Positions 11,861 to 21,491 of a DNA stretch of 64,000 bases are shown here, piece by piece. Each line of letters starts with the position of its first letter. Within the stretch, counting starts at the first letter, position 1. The stretch spans positions 13,022,501-13,086,500 of the forward strand of contig CM077599.1 in NCBI GenBank assembly GCA_039654915.1, in the 5' to 3' direction. The translations under genes were made by a program, and so were the position numbers. Source of the stretch: Aquilaria yunnanensis (lineage: Eukaryota; Streptophyta; Magnoliopsida; Malvales; Thymelaeaceae). The notes beneath the pieces were generated by a model. That model ran no database searches. It saw nothing but the letters and a program-made list of their open reading frames with translations, and was not told the origin of the DNA.

Positions 11861-12920
11861 CTATAACAGCTGCGACACTTTGACCTTCAATGTTTGAAGT
11901 TCATTTTCCAATTCCTTCAACTTCATTTGAAACTCAGCAATCATCTCCTTTTGCATGCTTTGAAAATTCATCATTCATCAATGTAGAAAATCTACAATCC
12001 TTTGTTGTCTGCAAATAAAGCATAAAACCACACTTATTCATTCTCTTCGAATGAATCTATTGTTTTTAACTTACAGGTCTTTCTCAGTCATTTGGTATTT
12101 CCCTATTGTAAGCATAAGCTTTTTACTAACAAACACGTTTATGTTCATAAATTAGGAAACCAAATGACTAAAAAACAAACAATCACATTGCAAGAGAAAC
12201 AAATTAGGGAACCAAATGACTGAGAATGAACAATCACACTACAACACAACCAAATGACTGAGAAACACGTTCATGTTCACAAATTAGGGAACCAAATGAC
12301 TGACAATCAAAATATGTATTCCAAACAAAATTTGAGTTAGTGAAAAACAGGTATCCCATATAACTTTATTTTTCTGTAAATCCTTGCCAATTCTCAAATT
12401 TTGATTGATTAGAGCATCACCAATATCCATAAACCAAAACACATGCTCAAATAGCATAAAAGATAGAGCACCAAAAACATGGTAAAAACTAGGACAAATT
12501 CATGGTTACCTTTAATGCCATATTGCACAAACAAAAATTGCTTTAAAATACACACAACAAAATGGCATAAAAAAACATGCATTTACCTCCAGATATTAAA
12601 ACCGCAAATTTGGGAGGTCTGGAGGAACTACATCAGAAATTAGTATAATAGAAACATAAAAACAAATTGCAAATAATTACTATACTCACCCTATAATAAC
12701 GGCATTTGTAGAATCTTCACATGAAATTTTCCTCTTCACATCGTGTAGTCCCCCAACTTGCTTGAACACCATGCTTGCAATTCGAAACTTCTGATTCAAC
12801 TGTCCTTACCTCTGATGATGCTGAGCAGTAGCGAGATGACATTGAACCAGAAATTTTGGCCCTAACAAAGCAACACTCAACTGGGTTGTATTTGGATTGT
12901 TGCACGTCGATTTCCCGCAA
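11861..12920 (-). pseudogene. GRF-type zinc finger plus coiled-coil protein of the MULE, decayed
   Basis: On the minus strand an exon from 12920 to about 12690 encodes a Ser-rich start (MSSRYCSASSEVRTVESE) and then CKHGVQASWGTT. In the same frame, after a TGA, RFYKCRYYR follows. The spaced C-x-H, T, N-x-x-R-x-F-Y-x-C pattern is that of GRF zinc fingers. A GTGAGT donor follows. A downstream exon (12008-11861) after a TTTGCAG acceptor encodes an amphipathic segment (MQKEMIAEFQMKLKELENEL) and ends QLL-stop, consistent with a coiled coil. Plant MULEs often carry such GRF proteins beside the transposase. The TGA between the conserved Asn and Arg-Phe-Tyr, and a second stop region near 11975, argue that it is dead. 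It points toward the transposase gene (convergent). Confidence 0.65.
12140..12310. repeat. Short tandem repeat of an ACCAAATGACTGA unit
   Basis: At least four imperfect copies of a block containing AAATTAGGGAACCAAATGAC occur between 12150 and 12305, with spacers of 30-60 bp. They lie in the presumed intron of the GRF-type gene. Confidence 0.6.
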
Positions 12921-13008
12921 ACCTTAAAATTCTCCCACCATCCCAGTGATTTCCCCCCAATTCCTAACTATTCGCAGTTTCTCAACTGATTTATCTGCTT
13001 TATAGCAC

Positions 13009-13197
13009 CTTCAGTAGAGAAAGCCTAACGGAGAGAAACGACGTTAGGTTTATTTGAGTCACATGATATAAATGCCGGGCAAAAGGTCTGAAGTGCCCCA
13101 TTTTTTTAAGTTAAGGGGCCGAGTTAAGCCGCTTCCATGTTTAGGGGGCAATGTCACCAAATGGAGCGAGTTTGAGGGCCAATTCTGCCTTTAACCC
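13009..13197 (-). repeat. Right terminal inverted repeat of the 8.2-kb MULE
   Basis: Read on the minus strand it begins GGGTTAAAGGCAGAATTGG and parallels the left repeat for its whole length with scattered substitutions. The 9-bp duplication TTGGAGAAT follows directly at 13198-13206. Confidence 0.9.
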
Positions 13198-13922
13198 TTG
13201 GAGAATCCTTGTTTGTTCGTCTGGGTTCATATGAGTTCATCCGATACTGCTGAGAATCACTAGAATGGGAGTTAAGACGATTTTGAGAGCGAGTATGCAC
13301 GATCAAGATGATTTATGGGATTGAATACGAGTGTGCATAATTGAGACGATTTTTGGGATTGGGCGCTAGTATGCACTATAGAGTTCGACGATTTTCGTGA
13401 TTAAACGCGATAATGACTGGGTTTAGCCATTAGTCCAGAGTTGCGGAAACAAAATCAAAACCCCAGGAGATTAAGATCGATAGTTTCTTGTGGTGGCAGG
13501 TGTGTGTGAATAGGACACGAAGAGAAGCAACATTGGCGTGAGGCGATGTGAGGGCGTTTGGCTAGGTAGGGAAGGAATGGGGAGGCAGCGACGTTGGACT
13601 TGGCAATTCATGGGTTTTTTTTCATATTTTTCTTTCTTTGCCACATCATCGCACCAATTTCCCTTTATCCATATTTTCCTTTTATTATTATTTTTCTTCT
13701 TTTTTCATATAATCACCAATAGTTGAGTCATTATGCCATCGTGACAAATTATCCACACTAACATGCCACATTGTATTTTTCATCTATACTAATAATTTTC
13801 ATTCACAAAATGTTCAAAACAAAATATTTAAACGAAGTTAGGAACTTTTTATATAAAAAATGGAGGTTAGGGTCCAAAACATTACAACAATTAAAGGTTA
13901 GGTCAGAGACATAATTAACTTT

Positions 13923-15246
13923 TCCCCTTCATAATAATTCCTTATTCAGTTTTTTTGTTTGAATAAAAGTTAATAAATTTAATTTATTTAATAAATACCG
14001 TAAATTAATTAACTTTCCTGATTTTTTTTATTCATCCTAAATAAAGGAAAATTAACAAAATTACGTTCGTTTTCTCAAAATATGATTTAAAAGTGATCTT
14101 CTAGGCTCTTAAAATAAAGTTTCAAACTCATACTAAATTTTGAGAAAATAAACCATATATATAAAAGTGATAAGTTTTAATTTTTTGTAAACTTATCAAC
14201 CAAAAACTATGCCACATAATTATAAAAATGTGTCTTAAGTCGTAAAAACATATGTTTTTACAATTGTAGATATAGAAATCGTGTAGAAATGATAGAGAAA
14301 CGCAAAACATGATAGAAACAAGTAAAAATGCTTTTTAATTCATAACAATGTAAAAACTTAAAGACTTTAAGCCTTTACATTGTTGAGTCAACTCGGTTAA
14401 AACCTTAATTGGGATAAATAAGTAAACCCATTTCCCAACCCAACCCACTTACATATTAAAAAAATAAAAAATAACCTAAAAATACGTTGGTTTTGATTCG
14501 TTGGTAAACCATCTTTTATGTTAATGTATGTTGAATAGCGAAAAAACATATGAACGACAAAATGGATATAGTAGATATGTACATGCAGTTCTAGTTAAGG
14601 ATAAAATAAAATCAAATATAGACTGTTAGATGTACTGCTATGTAAGGCTTACAGGATTGGAAAAAGAAAAGGTGAATTAAAGTATGTGCATTTATTATTT
14701 TTTTGTAGCTTATATATGGAAAAGCTTTCCATAAAAAACTTTAAAAAATAAAAAGAACTTCAGGAGAACCTTGCCACCAAGAAAACAGAATAAAATATGG
14801 TGCTTATGTATATATCCAATCCCAGCACTAAAACTTAATTGATTAAACTTGAGGTATAACAATTAGAAAATAGGAAACATGTGTAGTTATTTGTTTTCAC
14901 CAATTAATTACTTCATATTGGTCAAATTGAATGCTTTGATTCTTTAGCTGGATTATAAACATGAGATTCCTTAATTGTCCGGTAGATTAAACGCCATTGT
15001 TTTTTTTGTGATTTCTAAGCTCAACTGAAATTGTAGTTTTAGTAAGTGACAATGTTATAAACTATGAAGTTCTTAAGATAATTTGAATGATTATATGTAT
15101 TTTTACATTTTTTAAGAGCTCTTTTGTCTATTTTGTAAAGTTTTACAGCTCTATGACTTTTTACGACTTTACAATTATAGAAAAGTCAAAATAACTCTAG
15201 GTAGAAACCCGACTTTGATAACCTTACAGTTTTTCATATATATCGA
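13923..15246. other. AT-rich intergenic DNA
   Basis: No coding, RNA or well-bounded repeat feature could be supported. All open frames are short and low in complexity. Confidence 0.55.
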
Positions 15247-15255
15247 AAACAAAAA

Positions 15256-15609
15256 AGGTAAACTCCATCGGTCATCCCTAAACTATATCTAATGTTGCTT
15301 ATTCATCTCTAAACTATCAAATATCACTTAATCATTCCTAAATTATATCTAGTATTACTTAATTGTCCTACCGTCCATCAGAGTCTTTAAGGATGGGTGG
15401 AAAAATAATGTGGCTGCTGAAGTGGCATGAAAAAATGACTTGGTTGCTGATGTGACATCACTTTTCCATCAATCTTTAACAGTATAATAGATGGCAGTAT
15501 GATTAAGTAACATTGAATATAATTTAGAGGTAATTAAGCAACATTTGATAGTTTATGGATGAATAAGCAACTTTGAATAAAGTTTAGGAACGACTGGTGG
15601 AATTTATCC
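15256..15609. mobile_element. MULE-type MITE, about 354 bp
   Basis: Inverted arms of about 110 bp (15257-15370 against 15490-15609) share a TTGCTTATTCATC phrase and CTAAACTAT. The flanking direct repeat AAACAAAAA (15247-15255 and 15610-15618) is 9 bp, as expected for Mutator-like elements. The interior is non-coding. Confidence 0.8.
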
Positions 15610-15671
15610 AAACAAAAATAAAAATATAACGCCTGTGATGAAGCTAAGTAGGTTGACGGAGTTGCTTGATG

Positions 15672-16262
15672 ATTAAATTGCGTAAATGGTTCTAACTTTT
15701 AATTATCATTTCATTTTAGTCCTTAACCTATCAAATGTTCTGTTTTGATCCTAAATTTATTAAAATTGTTCCACTTTGATCCCTTACCAATTGAAATATA
15801 TTAACTCAAAATAACTATATAAAATGAAAATTTGAAATTCTAATTTAAATATTCAGAAATTATCTCCTAGTAAATTTAAATAGTTTAATATTTTTACAGT
15901 AAATAGACACTTTTAAATTTGTAGGTTTTTCTTCCTAAATAAAATAATTTTAATTTACAAAGAAATAAAAAAATTTTATTTGAATTTTCTAGTAATTGTA
16001 AAATTTTTTTATTATATAGATTAAGTTTATTATAAAATAATTACTGGATAATTTAAATAATGGTCTAAAAATTTTTTTATCAGGCAAATACTTTGAGTTA
16101 ATAAATTTCATCTGATAGAGACTAAAATGAAATATTTTTAATAGATTTAGGACTAAAATAAATTTTTTTTAATAGGTTTAGGATTAAAACAAAAATTTAA
16201 TATATTAGGGACTAAAATGAAACAATAATTAAAGGTTAGAGGCCATTCATACAATTTTCTCA
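15672..16262. mobile_element. MULE-type MITE, about 591 bp
   Basis: Inverted arms of about 110-120 bp share TTTCATTTTAGTCC and CCTAA words. The direct repeat TTGCTTGATG (15662-15671 and 16263-16272) gives a 9-10-bp target duplication. The interior is AT-rich and non-coding. Confidence 0.8.
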
Positions 16263-16304
16263 TTGCTTGATGTGAACGGAAGCATGATTTAGGTTGGTAC
16301 CTAA

Positions 16305-16580
16305 TCGGTTTTAACATAAATCAATTTAATTCAAAACAACTTATTTGTACTTTTACATCTCTTTTACGTGAAACTAATTTTAATTGAAAGTTAATATTAT
16401 ATATTTTGAACAATACATTGAAAGTATAGTTTTTATGATGTGGTGAATTTTTTTCTTAGGCATTAAGAAAGGGAAATTTATAAAAATTTAATAATATTAT
16501 AAAAAAATTACTTTGAATGGATTATTACACATATATAATAAGTCATTTTGAATTAAATTAACTTTAGTTAAAACAAATTG
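16305..16580. mobile_element. Small inverted-repeat element (MITE)
   Basis: Left arm about 16305-16355 and right arm about 16535-16580 are inverted copies, both containing TTTAATTCAAAA followed by ACTTATT on the inner side. The target duplication is not resolved and the family is unknown. Confidence 0.5.
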
Positions 16581-17181
16581 AATGTAGACATGAGAGGATG
16601 AATATTGTACTTGAAATAGAAGTCCATGAATGATGGTGCTTAATGATAAGGTTGTGCTTGAAAAATTCTTCCATTCAATATAAAGCTTTATTTTAAGTAT
16701 AATCTCATAAAAATTCGTTTCATTTTTAAAATCTTTAGAATCATAAGGAATTTTTTATTTTTTACTATTGTTTGAAAGTATAGGTGTTTGAGTTTAATTG
16801 AACTTATTTAATTTTAAAATAAATTAAATACATAATCAATTATTGCAATATAGATAGAAGTGACGAACTTAATTTACTATGTCAAAAATTCATTACTTAC
16901 TTCTGATAACATTACGTTTGTTTATACTTTTATGTAATTGATGTTATACATATCCTTTTGTATCATATACTATGCATTTATTTAAAACAATAACAACCTT
17001 TCACGTATTTAATTATGGTTATCATGATTATTAATAAAAAAAAAACTCAAAATAGTTGTATTTGAAAACCTTACTAGTATTTATATATTTAAGACTCATT
17101 TTACTTTTTATTTATATTTGTTTCAAGGTCTTACCATTACAAGTTAAACATGAGTTTTCAAACTTATTGTAATATATCAAT

Positions 17182-18266
17182 GGCTTTAATGCACATATGG
17201 TTCCTTAACTTTACCAGCTCAAACGAATTAATCCCTTAACTTTGATTCAGCGTGCTTTAGTCCCATAACTTTACAATATATAGCGAGTTAGTCCAAATAG
17301 TACGGAATGGGATACGGCGTTTATTGTTTACACCTGAACATTCAATTGCTCTTCGCTGTTCGCGTCGCTGTCCCCTACCCAGAGCAGCTTCCTGACCTTC
17401 AAATTGAGGGGTCCTAGAGCCGCCGGAAGCGATCCTAGAGGCAGCACCATCGAGATCTTCTCCAAAGCACTGCAACGTAGCCCTCCTCTTCAGCGCTGCA
17501 CAGCTGCGTCGCCCTCTTCTTCAATGCTTACACAGCCGCGTCGCCCTCTCTTCTTCCTGGCACCGCCGCGTCGTCCTCATCTCTGCCCGGCACCATTGCG
17601 TCAGCCTTTGATTTCATGTGCCACGAGCTTGATGATGACCCAATCATGGAGGATTTCAGAATAATTTCGTGTGAATTGGTTTCAGATGCAACGATCTCGT
17701 CGATCAAGCTCCCCCACGAACCAGAGTTGAAGAAAAATCCACATCACCTGATTTTGCCCCAATTTCCGTCCTCCCCCCTCCCCCAATTTTGCGATGCCGT
17801 TGAATGTGGGTCGACCGACTAGAATTACTTGGCCATCCACCCCATTCATTCGGTTGAAGTTTCAGGTGTATTGCTTTGATCCGACAATTGTTCGTGATTT
17901 GATTTCGACATCGGTCTGATAAGCACTGAAGCAACTGTTGGATTACGCCCGCAATAACTTGGCAGATCACAAAACTCCATTGTCGCTGCCTCTGTCTCAG
18001 ATTTCTCGATTCGACTCGATCTACCTGAAACGCAATCGCAGCCGCACTTTAAATCTACATACGCATCACAGTAACAGCGTCGAGTTCATGTTTTCCCACG
18101 TGCACACTTTTTGTCTCCCAGTGGAGTAAGTCGTTCACTTTATGAATATTGAGGGATTAACCCACCTAATTTTGTAAAGTTGAAGGACAGACTCACACTG
18201 AGTCCAAGTTAAAGGACTAACTTGTGCGAGTTTGCAAAGTTTAGGGACCATATGTGCATTTAAGCC
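17182..18266. mobile_element. Pack-MULE-like element with GC-rich cargo
   Basis: Inverted arms of about 130 bp begin GGCTTTAATGCACATATGG on the left and GGCTTAAATGCACATATGG on the right (minus strand). They are flanked by the exact 9-bp duplication TATATCAAT (17173-17181 and 18267-18275). The interior (about 17320-18130) is far richer in GC than its surroundings. It has several short open frames on both strands (up to 88 codons) but no recognisable domain. Gene-like composition inside MULE arms is typical of captured host fragments; the source is not identified. Confidence 0.8.
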
Positions 18267-18390
18267 TATATCAATATAAAGAATTTTGGTCATATATTCC
18301 AAAATCATGAGGTTTAATAATCTTTATTACTTTGATGAATTTTTTTTTTTTTGAGTTTAGGTATATAACATAGTTATATATCTATTAACA

Positions 18391-20834
18391 AATAATACAC
18401 TGGTTGCCTTTGAAACATGTCATTATATTAATGGCCTAGATGGTAGTATGAGAGGTGTAATGGTGGTCAAGTTGGATATGGCCAAAGCCTATGACTAGGT
18501 GGAACGATCTTTTTTGCATGCTGTGATGCATAAGATGGGTTTTCAGGACTTGTGGATTCGAATGGTGATGAGTTGTGTGAAATCAACTTTTTTCTTGGTT
18601 CTAGTGAATGGACAACCGTTGAGATGGTTTCAGGCATCTAGAGGTTTGAGGCCAGGTATGGTGATCCCTTTTCACCATTTCTTTTTCTATTCTTTACTGA
18701 AGGCCTTTTGGCATTGATTTGATAAGTTGAACTAAATGATCAGATTTCAGGAATTACAATTAGTGGATATAGTTCTTTAGGATCGCATTTATTATTTGTT
18801 GACGATAGCCTACTCTTTCTCTGAGCTAGAGAAGATAATGTGAAGTGCCTGTTGGCTATATTAGAGCTTTACGAATATGCCTCAGGCTAGAATATGATAT
18901 GCAAATATCATATGTCTTTTTTAGTCTGTGTTGTAGTCAGTCGGATCATAGCCGTTTATTGAGACTATTGGGGATGTCGAATTGTTTGAAGGTTGATAAA
19001 TATCTGGGGTTTCCTTGGAAGCTAAGGTGGAAAAAAACCACCTAATTTGAGTTCCTTATCAAGAGAGTAAAGCAAAAACTGGTGTGCTGGAAAGCCTTCA
19101 TTCTCTCACAAGCAGGTCACCATATTCCTACTAAATCAGTTGTCCAAGCCATGCCCACCCACCTGATGAGTTGCCTTTGTATCCTAATAGAAGTGTGTGA
19201 TAAGCTTCATTCTTTAGCATATAATTTTTTCTGGTCGTCTCATGCAGAGAAAAGGAAGATAGTGTGATGTAGTTGGGATAGATTGTGTTCTTTGAAACAT
19301 TTAAGAGGACTGGGGTTTTGGGATGTGAATGTGTTTGATATGGCCCTTCTAGCCAAATAGGCCTGCCCACTTCTGCAAAAACTTGATGGTCTAGTGGCTT
19401 AGGTCTTCAAAGGCAGGAACTTCCCTTTTACCTCTTTCTTGAAAGTCCCTACGCTGGATCTTTAATCAATTATTTTTAAGGGTTTCTTGGAGCGAAGGAA
19501 GGTGGTTCAAGCGGGTGCATTTTAGAGGGTTGGTAGAGGGGTTCAAATTTCCATATGGGCAGATAAATGGCTTCTAGGCGATCAGCCTACACTACTAATA
19601 GCTCCAGTTTTGGGCACTGAACACTGTAGGTTAAGTTAGCTTATTGTTTAGCTCGACTTTCATTGGGACAACCAGTTAGTGGATGCACTTTTCCACCCAA
19701 AGGATGCAGCGGCAGTCAAGAGGATCCCTCTTTCGCCAAGAGCCATGGATGACCTTTTAACATGGGGTATGAATGATAATGGGACTTTAACAATTAAATT
19801 TTCGTATCATGTTGCTTATGCCATGCTTTTTGGGTGGGATCCTCTCATTCGCTCTAAATTTTGTTCTAGGCTTTGGAGCATCACGCCGAGCACACCTATG
19901 TTTATGGCGAGCCTATGTTGAAGCGCATCTTACCAAGGACAACTTGAGGCTACGCGGGTTGGAGGTTGGTTCGGGGTGCCTTGTTTGTGTGCTAGGTCCT
20001 GAGTCCATGGTGCATCTCTTGTTCGAATGCTTTTTCTCGACAAAGGTTTGCCATGCACTTAGATTGGAATTCAAGCATATCTCGACATCATGGAAGGATG
20101 CCTTTCGAGCTACTATGGAGAAGAGTGAGCGCTTAGCTCTACTGGTAGTTGTTTATGTGTGGTTTATATGGTATAATCGAAATGGAGTGGTGCACAAACT
20201 TTCTTGCCATGCCCTTATGCAAACTGCCAAAGCTATCACAGAGTGGTGTGAATGTTGGATTAGTTTCAGGAGGACGTAGAAGGCAACGATTGTGGTTGCT
20301 GCTCCAGGAATGCTGAGGTGGTAGCCCCCAGCCTCTTATCAGCTGAAGATCAAAGTTGATGCTGCACTTACAAAAGAGAAGAAGTAAGGGGCGATAGGGG
20401 TGGTATGCGAGAATGCTTTGGGGGAGGTTTTGTTTGTGACCTCATATGGTTGGCCTTATGACCGTAATGATATCTTATAATTGGAGGCTTTCGCCATATT
20501 GTGGGGACTAAAGGAAGCTAAGAGGTTTAGAGCCCAATCGGTGGTTTTGGAGTTTGACTCACTTCGGCTCATTTCGGAGATCTAGAAATGTTCAGAACCT
20601 TCTCTTTTTCACTTTGATGTGTTGCTAGATGAGACTAGAGGTTTAGCTTCTTCTTTTGATTCTTGTTCCTTTTCTTTTTCTAGGAGGTTAGTGAATGGAG
20701 TTGCCCATATCCTTGCAAAAACAGGGTCTTCATTCTCTTGGTAGAACTTCATGGGATAGACCATTCCCTTCTTGGTTGTTGTCTACTATAGGTTCAAGTT
20801 AATTTGAGATCGTTCCTTCCTTAAAAAAAAAAAA
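18391..20834 (+). pseudogene. 5'-truncated L1-clade LINE with RT and RNase H, broken
   Basis: The fragment begins inside the reverse transcriptase (TLVAFE, then VVKLDMAKAYD). It continues through a NGQPLRWFQASRGLRPG segment and the catalytic-site motif as FVDDS near 18798. A zinc-binding region (GSGCLVCVLGPESMVHLLFEC) follows near 19960-20030. A C-terminal RNase H-like domain (KIKVDAALTKEKK, LEAFAILWGLKEAKRF, HILAKTG) spans about 20345-20725, and an A-tract lies at 20823-20834. This domain order fits plant L1-type LINEs that carry RNase H. Endonuclease and ORF1 are missing. Numerous stops (for example after AKAYD) and frameshifts show it is inactive. No target duplication was identified. An adjoining T-tract directly follows the A-tail. 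Confidence 0.88.
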
Positions 20835-21491
20835 TTTTTTTTTTCTTCTGGCACATCAAATGAAAACAAGAAGGAAAAAACGAGACTTTATGCTAATTAA
20901 ACAAAGGATTACAACAATTTAGCTGGGTATTGTGAGCAAATCAATCCCAATTTCCAAATGCTTGTATTAATGTATTCGGATTGGTAGACAGCGAGAACGA
21001 TCTTCGAAATTGTTGACTATCCTTTTTACCTTTTTGTGGCTTGCGGTAATTGCCTCTCATTTTCTTTAAGCGGGGAAAGAAGAAAATTTTACTACTAAGT
21101 TAAGAAGAAAAATACAATTCAAGCTAGAACAACACATACTATTAGACTTTTACGAAGATGAAGACAGATTCTAATTCCTACAGATGTAAAAGAGAAGCCA
21201 GGAATGATGGAACATGTTTCTGTTAAGGAAAGGAACTTATATACTATTTTGGTTGAAAAGGTTGTGGAAGGGGGAGACTGGCAAGAGTTTTAAACAAGAT
21301 AAGTACAAGGTGATTTTCTATACATACAACAACCAGAGTGGTGAAAGCTTGCAATGCTAAAATTTGTTGGTACAAAAGTCACCTGAGGATATCTGTATTG
21401 GTCAGGAAACCATGAACCAAATTCCAAAACAAGAAAACAGCTTTCTCTGCGAGAGACATTACAATCTTCAATCATGTGCTAACTGCTAAAG
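20835..21491. other. Intergenic and presumed 3' UTR of the ARO gene
   Basis: There is no gene. The part next to 21491 is presumably the 3' untranslated region of the minus-strand armadillo gene. A clear polyadenylation site could not be assigned. Confidence 0.45.

Larger units (their letters stand above)
4976..13197 (+). mobile_element. 8.2-kb MULE (MuDR superfamily), decayed
   Basis: Inverted terminal repeats of about 190 bp bound the element, with exact 9-bp target duplications TTGGAGAAT at 4967-4975 and 13198-13206. This is the hallmark of Mutator-like elements. Inside are a decayed MURA-type transposase on the plus strand (5668-9869), a decayed GRF-zinc-finger/coiled-coil gene on the minus strand (11861-12920) and a 1.47-kb LTR-type insertion (7517-8986). 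The convergent gene arrangement resembles maize MuDR, but mudrB itself is not recognised. Stops and frameshifts make it non-autonomous today. Confidence 0.92.
4523..13922. mobile_element. Older MULE-like inverted-repeat element, split by a younger MULE
   Basis: The left arm (about 4523-4740) and the reverse complement of the right arm (about 13715-13922) align over about 200 bp, sharing AGTTAATT, ATTTTGGACC and a GATGAAAATT-TTAGTAT phrase. Remnant interior lies at 4740-4966 and 13207-13700, has moderately higher GC and no intact gene, and is continuous across the 9-bp duplication of the inner MULE. The outer duplication is unclear: CCTTCA occurs at both edges but is not a clean 9-mer. Long inverted arms suggest a MULE-type element. 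Confidence 0.6.
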
